In this document: positions 25,777-35,197 of the stretch, one piece after another | How positions within the stretch are numbered: the first letter of the stretch is position 1 | How the letters are laid out: each line of letters begins with the position of its first letter | Position numbers and translations under genes: made by a program | Assembly: GCA_001940845.1 (NCBI GenBank) | Contig: MSGV01000031.1 | Coordinates: 103,798 to 142,881, forward strand | Direction: 5' to 3' | Origin: Christensenellaceae bacterium Phil7 | GTDB taxonomy: Bacteria > Bacillota > Clostridia > Christensenellales > CAG-138 | DNA length: 39,084 nucleotides | Notes under the pieces: model-generated | Database searches by the model: none | Told to the model about the DNA's origin: nothing | Seen by the model: only the letters and a program-made list of their open reading frames with translations

Positions 25777-26754
25777 TCACAGGTCAAGGTTTAAAAAATA
25801 CCTGTAGATGCTATCCTTGCCATCTGCTGTGGTGAGGGCATACTGTTCACGCCAGGACAGCTTATATAGAATCGTATCTTCTCGAATCACAGTATCAAAG
25901 CAATCTGCCGGAAGGGCTTCATTCATAGCGGCTTGCAAGTCGTCCCTGTGTGTATTATTGATTGGGACATCAAAATAGCTCTTTGCACCCGGAACCTGTT
26001 CCAAACCAAGCTTTATCAGATAATCGAAGAAAAGATAGTCAATCGCTGAGGGCTCTGAAGCCCAGTACTGCTCCATTGCAGTCTTCAGGAACGCAAACAT
26101 GGCACTTCCCCGCCAAGCTCCAAGACAGAAGCACGCCCACTGGAACTCTGTTACGTATTTTGACTCCTGCCGCTTCCCCTTAAAAGAAAATACTGGATAA
26201 TCAAAATATACCTCAGGAATCGTAGCAATGCAAAAAATAGTTGTGTCTAGCCATAAACCGCCATATTGATACAGGAGCGCTATCCGTATGTAATCCGCTA
26301 AATGAGCCAAACACATATACCCCTCTTCTACCTTTTTAAGAATATACTCAGGAATCGTCAGGAATTCTGTGTAATTATCTTTAGTAATCATATGGACAGG
26401 ATGATCTCCCGCATTTTTCCTGATGCTCTTGATGCATTGCTGCACCAACGGAGGTGCCGTTTCCTCTCCATCCCACCAGCACACCCAAATGGGTGCATTC
26501 ATGCAATACTCACCCAACTGATCATCCTTCCTATAGCTCTCCAAAATGGGGTTCAGTTCTTTTTCCAGGTAGCGCAAAATCCATTGATGTTTTTTCTGAT
26601 TGCAGCGCCAGGAAAGACTATCAAATCCAAGTCGGCCTCCTAGCTCATCGCCAAGCCGATAGCAAGCCAACGCCGGTGAATAATGGCAATCCGCCCGAAA
26701 AGATCGAATTGTATAATGCAAACGCTTTGCTGCGCGAGCAGTCAGATTACTCAT
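25777..26754 (-). CDS. Capsular polysaccharide synthesis glycosyltransferase (Caps_synth/GT32-like)
   Basis: The 325-residue product matches the capsular polysaccharide synthesis family. It has NAPIWVCWWDGEETAPPLVQQCIKSI, then VEEGYMCLAHLADYIRIALLYQYGGLWLDTTIFC, with a sugar-nucleotide binding DxT in place of DxD. It should add a sugar to the growing unit. The start is ATG 26754, decided by GGAGG seven bases upstream; a TTG one codon earlier is less likely. Its 5' end overlaps the upstream GT2 gene by 8 bases, and the downstream gene is the frameshifted GT32-like one, probably a related paralogue. Confidence 0.88.
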   Translation of the reverse strand: MSNLTARAAKRLHYTIRSFRADCHYSPALACYRLGDELGGRLGFDSLSWRCNQKKHQWILRYLEKELNPILESYRKDDQLGEYCMNAPIWVCWWDGEETAPPLVQQCIKSIRKNAGDHPVHMITKDNYTEFLTIPEYILKKVEEGYMCLAHLADYIRIALLYQYGGLWLDTTIFCIATIPEVYFDYPVFSFKGKRQESKYVTEFQWACFCLGAWRGSAMFAFLKTAMEQYWASEPSAIDYLFFDYLIKLGLEQVPGAKSYFDVPINNTHRDDLQAAMNEALPADCFDTVIREDTILYKLSWREQYALTTADGKDSIYRYFLNLDL

Positions 26755-27709
26755 CAACTTTCCTCCATAAATTCAGCAGACGAGCAAAGCCACCGATGCT
26801 GACCCTCGATGCTGCGACATAAATCTTTTGTTTTAAACATAATGAACACCATTCCTCTAACGAAATATGTACCTGTTTTCGATAAGAAGCGACCTGACAA
26901 AGATGCTCGCGGCCTGCATTAACAATTAGCAATTTTCGATAATAATTAACGCAAGAACCGCAAAAAATGACCCGATCCGTCAAATAAAGTTCCGGATATT
27001 TTTCTTCCAACAAATGAATTCTATCCAGATAAGCCTCCAACGCATCAAGATGCTTGACAGACCATGTGGCCATAATGCTCCCAGCTCGCTGTCGGTAATA
27101 GTAGATGGCATTCTGGCAAAGCACCAATACATGTGCACGGTCAATCAAGCGATGCATCACAAACTCATCTTCATGGAGTTTTCCAACAGGAAAACAAATT
27201 CCATTCAGCAGTTCACAGCGGTAAAGCTTGTTCCAAGCTACCGCATGAAATCCATCGCCATTCATAATTGTTCGGATCGCCCGAGAGGGAGTAAAAGTTA
27301 TTTCATGGTAGTGATTTCCAAAAAAACACGCCTCTTGTTCGCAGGCTTTAATAATCCCGCTGGCTGCAATCTCTGCTGCATTTTCAATAGCTGCATTCAA
27401 AAGAATATCATAAAAATTTTCAGCAAGCCAGTCATCACTGTCTACAAAAGATATCCATTCCCCCGTTGCCACTGCCATTCCAGCATTCCTTGCATCGGAA
27501 AGGCCTCCATTTTCCTTGTGAATCACCTTAATGCGGCTATCCTTTGCCGCCCAAGCATCGCACATAGCCGGACAATTGTCCGTGGAACCATCGTCCACCA
27601 GAATGATCTCCAAATTTCTGTAGGTCTGACTCACAATGGATGAGATGCACTGGTCCAAGTATTTTTCAACATTATAAACGGGTACAATGACGCTGATCAG
27701 ATCCATCAT
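26747..27709 (-). CDS. Glycosyltransferase family 2
   Basis: The 320-residue product has LISVIVPVYNVEKYLDQCISSIVSQ, IILVDDGSTDNCPAMCDAW, IHKENGGLSDARNAGMAVATGEWISFVDSDDWL, with the DSDD metal site. The C-terminal segment is short and helical, with no membrane helix, so it works at the inner face of the membrane. The first two codons are both ATG behind AAGGAAG, so 27709 or 27706 may be the start. It resembles the genes at 27719, 34136 and 36029, which suggests repeated duplication. Confidence 0.9.
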   Translation of the reverse strand: MMDLISVIVPVYNVEKYLDQCISSIVSQTYRNLEIILVDDGSTDNCPAMCDAWAAKDSRIKVIHKENGGLSDARNAGMAVATGEWISFVDSDDWLAENFYDILLNAAIENAAEIAASGIIKACEQEACFFGNHYHEITFTPSRAIRTIMNGDGFHAVAWNKLYRCELLNGICFPVGKLHEDEFVMHRLIDRAHVLVLCQNAIYYYRQRAGSIMATWSVKHLDALEAYLDRIHLLEEKYPELYLTDRVIFCGSCVNYYRKLLIVNAGREHLCQVASYRKQVHISLEEWCSLCLKQKIYVAASRVSIGGFARLLNLWRKVDE

Positions 27710-27718
27710 TTCACTTCC

Positions 27719-28714
27719 TTACTCCAAATCATAGGCCTTCTCCAATCCGGTTATCCGAGCATAGGTACTGTGTATCCAGCTATAGCCAGTGGGCCATAGG
27801 GCGGTCCATAGAACCATGATTTTCAGCTTTAATCCAATATCCTCCCGAAGAATTTCGGAAAGACGAGACCGCAATTCCTTCCTAGCAGCCTGGCGATGAG
27901 GAAGTATCAGCTCTCGCTGCTGTTTGTCGGACATAGTGGCTAAAGCAATCAGCTGTCGAGCTAGCCTGGCGATGAGAACATCATGCAGGGCAGGAACCGC
28001 ATCGGCTAAGATGGCCTTGGTAATACCTATGGGATCCGCTAATTTATGCTCATTCAGCTGTCCGGTGGCAACTGAACCCCTTCGCAGGACATAATTATAC
28101 AGGCACTTATCCTCGAAAACCGATCTGTCTGCAGCCTTGAATAGATGGTAATTCATCAACAAATCTTCATTGATTTTAAAACTACCATCCATCATGGCAT
28201 CCAGCCCAAGGAATAGCTCTCGACGAAATAATTTGTTCCAGAGACCTGGTTCCACTAAGCCGCCAGCCAGCAAATCTCGGAGCCCCTGCAAGTGATCTTG
28301 TTCAACTATACATCCGGTACCATGATAATGAACCACACGACCATTGGGGAAGACCATCTGATAGCCGCAGTGAGAGATATCTGCCCCATACTCCAATGCG
28401 TTTTTTAAAAGTTGTTCGTACATTTCAGGCTCCGGAATGTCATCACCATCGCAGAAAATGATCCACTCGCCGGTGGCTTCCTGTACACCCCGAAGTCTGG
28501 CAGACGTAACACCACCGTTTTCTTGATGAATGACCCGAACTCTGGGATTTGCAATGGCATAACTGTCGCAGAGAGTGGGGCAACTATCAGTGGAGCCATC
28601 ATCCACTAGGATCACCTCCAGATCCCTATAAGTTTGGAACAGGACGCTGTCTATACAACGAGGCAACTGCGCCTCGATATTGTAAACAGGAACAATGATC
28701 GATATTCTATTCAT
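27719..28714 (-). CDS. Glycosyltransferase family 2
   Basis: The 331-residue product has RISIIVPVYNIEAQLPRCIDSVLFQ, VILVDDGSTDSCPTLCDSY, VIHQENGGVTSARLRGVQEATGEWIIFCDGDDIPEPEM, with DGDD in place of DSDD at the metal site. The ATG overlaps the end of the acyltransferase gene by 8 bases and has AAGGAGG eight bases before it, so translation is probably coupled. The acceptor and sugar cannot be told. Confidence 0.9.
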   Translation of the reverse strand: MNRISIIVPVYNIEAQLPRCIDSVLFQTYRDLEVILVDDGSTDSCPTLCDSYAIANPRVRVIHQENGGVTSARLRGVQEATGEWIIFCDGDDIPEPEMYEQLLKNALEYGADISHCGYQMVFPNGRVVHYHGTGCIVEQDHLQGLRDLLAGGLVEPGLWNKLFRRELFLGLDAMMDGSFKINEDLLMNYHLFKAADRSVFEDKCLYNYVLRRGSVATGQLNEHKLADPIGITKAILADAVPALHDVLIARLARQLIALATMSDKQQRELILPHRQAARKELRSRLSEILREDIGLKLKIMVLWTALWPTGYSWIHSTYARITGLEKAYDLE

Positions 28715-29822
28715 GCCGCTTCCCTCCTTTCCACAGTACGCCTACTTTAGCATCCCATTTTACAAGCAACCTCTCCAACGAGATATATGAAAAAAGCTTC
28801 TGTCGAACAAGCTCTATCACAGCACATACTGCAAAAATTGCAGCCACCAGCACAAGCTGGTAAAACGGGAACCAAAGGTGGCTACTCAAAGAAAGAATTC
28901 CCATTGCCTTCCAATAAGGCGCAATGCAGACATTAGCATGAGCGTGAAGTAAATAAACACCAAAAGTAGCACCCGATATGGAAACAATCCAGTGCGTACA
29001 AGATTTCAATCCTCGGCGAATATTCCAAGCCCCAAAAGCACAGAACAGGCAAATTGAACCGAGGCATGCGAAAATGCAGTCGTACCGATACCAGTTCCGG
29101 ACGATGCTCTGAAAAGCAGGAATTCCCAAGAAGTCCGTTGCCAAGGTGGCGATCCAAGGAATTATGCTGCATGCCAAGTATCCCATAGCATACCAACCAG
29201 CGAATTTTCCTCCGCCTGGGATACCGTAGCGCCTTAGCCAAGCGGCTATCAAATATAGTGTTACGAACCACGCCAATCCCCAACCACCACCAGAATTCAT
29301 ACCTGCCAATGCAGGATGGAACGAGATCATCAAACTCATAAGTATGATTAATAGTATGTTCAGCACACTATGCTGGCGGCGATTCATTGCTTTAACTAGG
29401 ATGTTTAAGAATGGAAATAGCAAGTATAGCCCAAAATAGATAGTAACGAACCAGTATCGTCCAGTTAGAACAGGGAAAAGGCAACTGACCAGAGATATAG
29501 CGGAGAATGGGATCACTCCCAGCACCATTAGTATCGACTTAATCCCAAGGCTATAAAAAACAACTTGGATCCAAATATTGACCAGCTTACTGATCCTAAA
29601 CTTGCTATTCACCAAGAAATACCCCGAGATCATTACAAAACAGTTTACACACACCTGACACAGAGAGTAGAACAACTTCTCCCAAGCATACAGCACAGTC
29701 CCTGGTATTAGATTTTCCAGTAGACTACTATGATCAATGGAATGCAGGAGAATAATCAGGAACATGGATAAAATCCGCAGACATTCTAGTCCCATATTTC
29801 GAGGTTTGGTTTGATTCATCAT
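28707..29822 (-). CDS. Acyltransferase family 3 membrane protein (O-acetylase-like)
   Basis: The 371-residue product has about ten membrane helices and begins RNMGLECLRILSMFLIILLHSIDHSS, the acyltransferase-3 signature with Arg and the catalytic-type His. Family members acetylate (or otherwise acylate) sugars of surface polysaccharides, taking acyl groups from cytoplasmic donors. AAGGAGAG precedes two ATG codons, so the start may be 29822 or 29819. It overlaps the GT2 gene downstream and follows the FkbH-like gene by 7 bases, which suggests that the two modify the same polymer. Confidence 0.88.
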   Translation of the reverse strand: MMNQTKPRNMGLECLRILSMFLIILLHSIDHSSLLENLIPGTVLYAWEKLFYSLCQVCVNCFVMISGYFLVNSKFRISKLVNIWIQVVFYSLGIKSILMVLGVIPFSAISLVSCLFPVLTGRYWFVTIYFGLYLLFPFLNILVKAMNRRQHSVLNILLIILMSLMISFHPALAGMNSGGGWGLAWFVTLYLIAAWLRRYGIPGGGKFAGWYAMGYLACSIIPWIATLATDFLGIPAFQSIVRNWYRYDCIFACLGSICLFCAFGAWNIRRGLKSCTHWIVSISGATFGVYLLHAHANVCIAPYWKAMGILSLSSHLWFPFYQLVLVAAIFAVCAVIELVRQKLFSYISLERLLVKWDAKVGVLWKGGKRHE

Positions 29823-29829
29823 ACTCTCC

Positions 29830-31659
29830 TTATCTACCGAATAATTTGCGAATCTTATAATAATAAGGTGCTAAGAATTCCTTGATTCGCACCTGAGCCA
29901 TCTTCATTTTACTAGTCTCATGTATATTCAAACCCGTCTGGCGGTTAACTAGGGCTACGATCTCCTCAGCTAGAGCATAGTAGACAGGCTTGATATAGTG
30001 GTTAAAATGATCGTAGAAACTGCTCTGATCCACCAAATATCGATTTACATCAATCAGTTCTAGTCCGATCTCTCCAGCGCAAGCCCGAACGGCACTGTTT
30101 ATGGACTTGTGAATGAGATGGCGAGTCTCATATGCGGGGAAGATGTTCTTTTCATAGTACAGCTCGCCGCCTAGCATAACTGCTAGAGTGCAATCCTTGG
30201 GTAGATGAGACTTAATGAAGCGCAAGTTTTGAACAATTTGTTCTGGAGTATTAATTCCTACAAACTCATACTTCTCGGCAAACTGCTCCAACATCTCTTC
30301 GGTAAATTTAACACCCGAGCTATTGTATTCACCTTTAATATATTTTTCCCAATTCGTCATGTCCGTGATAGGTCTAAATCCCTCCGCAAAGGCAAATCGT
30401 TCACCAGTTTCCTTACGGCGATAGACACCAAGGTTGGCATCCTGCAATATACTTATGATAACTATCTTGTAGTTGCCACGATAGATGCTATCCCTGTATA
30501 TTCCCATATCCAAAAATGGAATCTCTCTAATAACAAGATTCTTTTGCTTTGTTGTGAGCCGCATAGCCTCTACCAAATGAGTTGTATGGCCCGTTGATTC
30601 GATAACCGTCCCATTTGATGCAGTGTATGTAAATTCCGTATCAATGTCCCGCTTGTTAGCAATGTATGGTAAGATCTGGAACAAATCACAAGGACCCTTC
30701 ATTAGCACAATATGGGCATCTTCTGCAACAGTATACCCAAAACTAACATCCGATTCCTGTTCAGCAATTTGGTTGATCCATTTAGGGCATTCCATTGCAG
30801 TTAAATCGCTGATAACTTCTCCAACTATTTCCAACTTCGGACGCTGTAGATAGTTGTATACATACTGCTCAATACCCATTCCAAGTATGCGGCAACTAAA
30901 GCAAAAGTGGATCAATTTGTCACCTTTCAGTGCATAGAAACCAGTAATTCCATAATCACCAAATTTGTCATTGACCGAAACATATCCACACTGAATGGCA
31001 TTATCAGCAAATAGTGCAGATAATTCTTCTTGTGTGGAACGCACTTTGGTGAAATTCAGCTGATTGCTTCGCCATACTAGGTCGTGAATTCGCTCCAAGT
31101 GATTCTGGCAGTCATTTTCAAAATCAACTTTGATGCCACTACTGAACAAGAATTTCTCATTTGATGGACACAGAGCTTGCGCAGCGTGCTTTTTTTCCAG
31201 AATTTTATACTGAGCCAACCGCCTGTGATCTTTGTCTTCTTTTGTCGATTTATAGGCAGCCTCCAGTAGATCCGTTATTACTTCAGGTCCTGCAGTCATC
31301 AGTTCTGGACAATAGAATAATGCCTCGTTCAGATTGGAAGAGTTATCATCCAAAAACAATACATTGGCTGGACGCAACTGTAGATCTGTTATCAGTTGCT
31401 TGATTCTAGTCCCTTTAGAATGCCAATTAACAGATGGAAATACAAAAAAGTCTCTTACTCCGCATTCTTTAAGCTTATCATCAACGGACTGCAGATTGTT
31501 CTTACTGCAAATAGAGTTGATTATACCGATATCGGTCAGTCGTCGGACTAGTTCAATATGATTGTCGGGTATGAATACTGTTCCTTCCGAGATTGTTCCC
31601 TTCCAGAAAGTCTCATCTAAATCCCAAATTATTAATTTAATTTTATCAAACTTATACAT
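29830..31659 (-). CDS. FkbH-like HAD-IIIC protein with C-terminal SGNH-like domain
   Basis: The 609-residue product starts with a HAD domain: LIIWDLDETFWKGTISEG (motif I), ICSKNN, and LFLDDNSSNLNEAL. Residues ~180-290 match the GNAT-like part of FkbH proteins: NQLNFTKVRST, VNDKFGDYGITGFYAL, FSCRILGMGIEQYVYNYL. Residues ~320-590 look like an SGNH/GDSL fold: KGPCDLFQIL, NYKIVIISILQDANLGVYR, and DHFNHYIKPVYYALAEEI as the C-terminal Asp/His block. FkbH proteins load glyceryl groups from a glycolytic intermediate onto a carrier protein. No carrier gene is next to it. With the acyltransferase following, a sugar acyl decoration is plausible. Confidence 0.75.
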   Translation of the reverse strand: MYKFDKIKLIIWDLDETFWKGTISEGTVFIPDNHIELVRRLTDIGIINSICSKNNLQSVDDKLKECGVRDFFVFPSVNWHSKGTRIKQLITDLQLRPANVLFLDDNSSNLNEALFYCPELMTAGPEVITDLLEAAYKSTKEDKDHRRLAQYKILEKKHAAQALCPSNEKFLFSSGIKVDFENDCQNHLERIHDLVWRSNQLNFTKVRSTQEELSALFADNAIQCGYVSVNDKFGDYGITGFYALKGDKLIHFCFSCRILGMGIEQYVYNYLQRPKLEIVGEVISDLTAMECPKWINQIAEQESDVSFGYTVAEDAHIVLMKGPCDLFQILPYIANKRDIDTEFTYTASNGTVIESTGHTTHLVEAMRLTTKQKNLVIREIPFLDMGIYRDSIYRGNYKIVIISILQDANLGVYRRKETGERFAFAEGFRPITDMTNWEKYIKGEYNSSGVKFTEEMLEQFAEKYEFVGINTPEQIVQNLRFIKSHLPKDCTLAVMLGGELYYEKNIFPAYETRHLIHKSINSAVRACAGEIGLELIDVNRYLVDQSSFYDHFNHYIKPVYYALAEEIVALVNRQTGLNIHETSKMKMAQVRIKEFLAPYYYKIRKLFGR

Positions 31660-32182
31660 AATACTTTATCCTCACGCTAACAACGTTAGATAGCATAATG
31701 CATTTTTTATATAAAAGTTAGCATTCTCTGTTCTATTAACCCACTTCACAAAACAAATCATTTTCAGTCCTCTTGAATTTTTCAAGTATTGGTATTCCAG
31801 AACGTTATCGTTCTATGCCTTGCTAACCCCACTTCTGCACCTCCGCACTGATTTATGTTGTGTAGCAATGAATAAACAGACTGTTATAGCTCTCTGTCTC
31901 ACATATGTAAAGATGTATTCAGAACTACCGTTTTCCCCAAGATAACCTTCCAAATGGCAAGCCAGTTTCACAAAGTCGGTTTAGATCATTATAAAATTAA
32001 CCATAAGCGGGTAAACTTAAGTCTCAAGTCAAGGAAGAGATTCACCAAGCAGTTTGATTCCAGCAGCAACGGATCCTTATTGATCCACTTATTGCGCATA
32101 TGACACCAACGTTTAATCGCCTGCTGATTATAATTTCGGAATCATATTTTTGATTTTTGTTCTCCAGCCCATACCGACACCT
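31660..32182. other. 523-base gap inside the polysaccharide operon, with possible gene relic
   Basis: No convincing gene is present. On the minus strand 31989-32141 is an open stretch of 50 codons (containing AIKRWCHMRNKWINKDPLLLE) bounded by stops, possibly the tail of a deleted gene. Two small perfect hairpins lie at 31772-31786 (CTTGAA/TTCAAG) and 31799-31814 (AGAACG/CGTTCT). I see no clear promoter for the FkbH-like gene here. This is the only long break in the operon and may mark an exchange junction. Confidence 0.4.
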
Positions 32183-33298
32183 TTACAGCTTCAGCAGCAT
32201 ATCTTCAACGGCTCGCACCGTCTCCTCCGTACTGAAACATTTGCCTCGAATCTCGGCTTGCCGCTTATAATGTGCAAGCAAATCCGGATCATCCAGCAAA
32301 CGCTTTATTCCATTATATAATGCATCGTCATCATTGTCAACAACAATACCATATTCATTGTTCTCTCCAAGCATTTCCTTCATGCCCGATACCTCCACCG
32401 TACATACGGGGACACCAAGTATTAATGCCTCAGTTGCAGCCGTAGAGAATCCTTCGGCATAACTCGCACAAACAAACAGATCACATTTTGCAATATATTT
32501 GTATGGATTAGTATGATAGCCTAATAACGTTACCGTATTAGACACATCCAGATCTTGTGTCTGCTTTATCAAATTGTCACGCTCGGGACCTTTGCCAAGA
32601 ATATAGGTATGCACAGGCAAGCCAGCTTCACACAAACGCTTATGAATCCGTATCAGCCGGTCAAACCCTTTCGTCTCCTTTAAGGAACCTATTCCAATAA
32701 GTTTTATTTCCCCACTGTTAAAATACACCTCAGTGATTGCTTCTCGTGATTTTTCAATAATGACGCGACTCTCGACGGTGTTATATAGAACTTCGGACAG
32801 GTGAGTCACCTTAAAGATTGCATTGAAATCATCTAAAACATACTTGGATACACAGATTGTTCTGTCAAACCGATTGTAGCACCCCTCGGCTTCAGCAAAA
32901 CTTCTGAAAGAGCCGACAGCCCATTCCTTTGTGTGCTGCTCAACATGAATCCAAGAAACCAGCTTTGTTTCGTGGTAAGGGCATCCACTGACAACACGAG
33001 CAGACGGCCCCTCCAGATAAGACACAACAATGTCGTATCGCTTCCTGACACACAGCTTATACAATTGCTTTGGCGTTAGGAGCTTCATAAGCTTGCTGTT
33101 TCCAGAGATTTCATGTGAGAATACAGCACGGAAATGGATATCCGGTTCGAGAAATTGCTCATTGACGCCACCACCGAACAAAGCACAGACAGAAACATCA
33201 AATTTTGTACGATCCATATTGTTGACAAGACTTACAAGAACTTTTTCAGCCCCGCCTTGTCCCAAATCATGGATAACAAATAATACTTTCTTTTTCAT
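32183..33298 (-). CDS. Glycosyltransferase family 4
   Basis: The product is about 371 residues from ATG 33298. It has the GT-B layout: an N-terminal VLFVIHDLGQGGAEKVLVSLVNNMD (GGAE acceptor-side loop), then IGIGSLKETKGFDRLIRIHKRL, VTLLGYHTNPYKYIAKCDLFVCASYAEGFSTAATEALILGVPVCTVEVSGMKEML with the E-x7-E motif. It is the only GT-B retaining-type enzyme of the locus. The frame extends to 33337, but the MKKKVLF start is the usual one for the family; the Shine-Dalgarno site is weak. It is 10 bases after the frameshifted pyruvyl transferase. Confidence 0.9.
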   Translation of the reverse strand: MKKKVLFVIHDLGQGGAEKVLVSLVNNMDRTKFDVSVCALFGGGVNEQFLEPDIHFRAVFSHEISGNSKLMKLLTPKQLYKLCVRKRYDIVVSYLEGPSARVVSGCPYHETKLVSWIHVEQHTKEWAVGSFRSFAEAEGCYNRFDRTICVSKYVLDDFNAIFKVTHLSEVLYNTVESRVIIEKSREAITEVYFNSGEIKLIGIGSLKETKGFDRLIRIHKRLCEAGLPVHTYILGKGPERDNLIKQTQDLDVSNTVTLLGYHTNPYKYIAKCDLFVCASYAEGFSTAATEALILGVPVCTVEVSGMKEMLGENNEYGIVVDNDDDALYNGIKRLLDDPDLLAHYKRQAEIRGKCFSTEETVRAVEDMLLKL

Positions 33299-33308
33299 AA
33301 AACAATTT

Positions 33309-34149
33309 TTAATCCCACAAATCTGCTGGGAAGGCATTAAGCACTTGCTTTTGCATTTCTTCTAAGTGCGGAAGCGGCGCGGGCTCAAGCCGCAAAGCTT
33401 CTTCTACAGAGGTTGCTATTGGGAAATCAGACCTGCCAGTGGAATCGTAGTAGTCCCCGGTACTTGAACAGATTAAGCCCATCTTCACTAAGCAATATTG
33501 CCGGAATGCCATAAGATTCTGCCAGGATAATTCCATGGAGAGAGCTACTAATGATAATCCTAGCAGTCATCAACTTATCAATAAAGTCTTTCCAATCATT
33601 TGTTATAGGACTCAACCCATCTTGATTTTCTCCGCCCCACGTAAAATGACGTATTACTAAATAATCAATCAAAGGATTGGGACGTGCCGGATAAACCAAT
33701 GGCATGAGAATTGCTGGATCGCTATACAATTCAGGACAGTCATAACCGTTAAATAAAAGAGCTTCCCGGCTTTCGGGTCCACGAACCGAGCGAATATCCA
33801 ATTTTCTCAAGTGCTTCCACCACCATTTTCGGCGACCAAATAAAACGCCACTACCCCAAATAGTAGCGTTCTGATACCCTCCGTCAATAATGGAGCCAAT
33901 CGCATATAGATGTTTTCTCCCTTTTCCACACCTTTGTAAGTTATGTTGCTTCATACACCAATCAGTAATTACTGGGGAAAGCATGTCTCCAATATTTTGC
34001 TTAGAATCAGAATACGCAAACCAATGCAGATTGATCTCGTTTGGCGTTGTTCTTCTGTGAATATCATTGAGGATAATCCTGTTACGCAGCAAGTAGTTGC
34101 GAATCAATTTCCAAGCATCAAAAATATATTCTAATTTACCAGTCATCAT
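33309..34149 (-). pseudogene. Polysaccharide pyruvyl transferase, frameshifted
   Basis: The first frame (34149-33427) has IGDMLSPVITDWCMK, GSIIDGGYQNATIWGSGVLFG, LDIRSVRGPESREALLFNGYDCPELYSDPAILMPL, and ISSSLHGIILAESYGIPAILLSEDGLNLFKYR, all typical of the family. It then misreads for 9 codons and stops. The proper continuation is in another frame, DYYDSTGRSDFPIATSVEEALRLEP, ending at 33309. The break is near GGGG at 33455-33458 (C on the plus strand); removing one G restores a ~279-residue protein. The tract is too short for a typical phase switch, so mutation or sequencing error is more likely. Its start overlaps the end of the GT2 gene by 14 bases. Confidence 0.8.
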
Positions 34150-35185
34150 TTTGTTGCTCGCATTTTCCTCTCTTTAAAGATTTCTGGTTCTTTTCCCAAA
34201 CTAGTAAAGTGGGATCATCAATAATTCGATATAGTCTATATAGCCAAGGCTGCAAATAGAAAAGGTTGAGAAGGAACCACTCTGCCTTCCCAATAAGTTT
34301 ATACTTTTTTTGAAAATTTCGGCTTTGTTTAAAAAGATTTTTGCATTCTTCGGTAAATTGCTTATTTGCAGAAAACTTTCCTTCATGCCGAGTAGACAAG
34401 ATTTGTTTGCAAGCCTGAGAAAGATACGATTTTCTTGTATCAAACGCGTTTTCCTCTATGTTGACATACGATAACAGTTGATATATTATATCAACTTTTT
34501 TCATCGTATCCAAAGCATGCGTGATTGAACTGCTCCGTTGATAGTAGTAATACATTTCCTGCGGTATAAATACGATGGCACAATGTCCTGTGCCATTTTT
34601 CTCACCTAACAACCGGCTAAAGACTTTGTAACAGAAATCAGTATCTTCACCCCAAGTTAATCCTGCAGTAAAGCGAATGTCGTATACAGACTTGGAAGAA
34701 AACAACTTGCTATGAACTACCCGTTTAACCACTCCATCAACGTTTCGTGAAAATGGATCATCGATAACATCATATTTACATTCTCGACTAGCACGCGGTA
34801 CAGAATCATCATCTTTAACCCTCATATATTTACAAGCGACCACCTCTGCGCCTGTATTTTGCGCAACTTTCATTAAGATTTCAAAATACTCCAACGGTAA
34901 CCAGTCGTCAGAATCGACAAAGCCTATATATTCACCAGTTGCAATATCTAAACCGGAATTTCTGGCAGCAGATATACCTCCATTCGGTTTATGAATTACC
35001 TTGATTCGTGCATCTTTCTCTGCGTACTCGTCACAAATTAACCCACTCTGGTCAGGAGATCCATCGTCGACAAGAATAACTTCCAAGTTTGAATAGCTTT
35101 GACCAATAATACTATCAACGCAACGTCTCAAATACGGTTCGACATTATAGATAGGCACGACAACAGAAATTAAACTGTCCCCCAT
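34136..35185 (-). CDS. Glycosyltransferase family 2
   Basis: The 349-residue product has LISVVVPIYNVEPYLRRCVDSIIGQ, VILVDDGSPDQSGLICDEY, IHKPNGGISAARNSGLDIATGEYIGFVDSDDWLPLEYF. The C-terminal ~130 residues are helical and end with basic residues, possibly touching the membrane. The frame opens at 35191, but that ATG directly abuts the GGAGG; ATG 35185, six bases from it, is the real start. It is one of several similar GT2 genes in the locus. Confidence 0.9.
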   Translation of the reverse strand: MGDSLISVVVPIYNVEPYLRRCVDSIIGQSYSNLEVILVDDGSPDQSGLICDEYAEKDARIKVIHKPNGGISAARNSGLDIATGEYIGFVDSDDWLPLEYFEILMKVAQNTGAEVVACKYMRVKDDDSVPRASRECKYDVIDDPFSRNVDGVVKRVVHSKLFSSKSVYDIRFTAGLTWGEDTDFCYKVFSRLLGEKNGTGHCAIVFIPQEMYYYYQRSSSITHALDTMKKVDIIYQLLSYVNIEENAFDTRKSYLSQACKQILSTRHEGKFSANKQFTEECKNLFKQSRNFQKKYKLIGKAEWFLLNLFYLQPWLYRLYRIIDDPTLLVWEKNQKSLKRGKCEQQNDDW

Positions 35186-35197
35186 AATCATCCTCCT

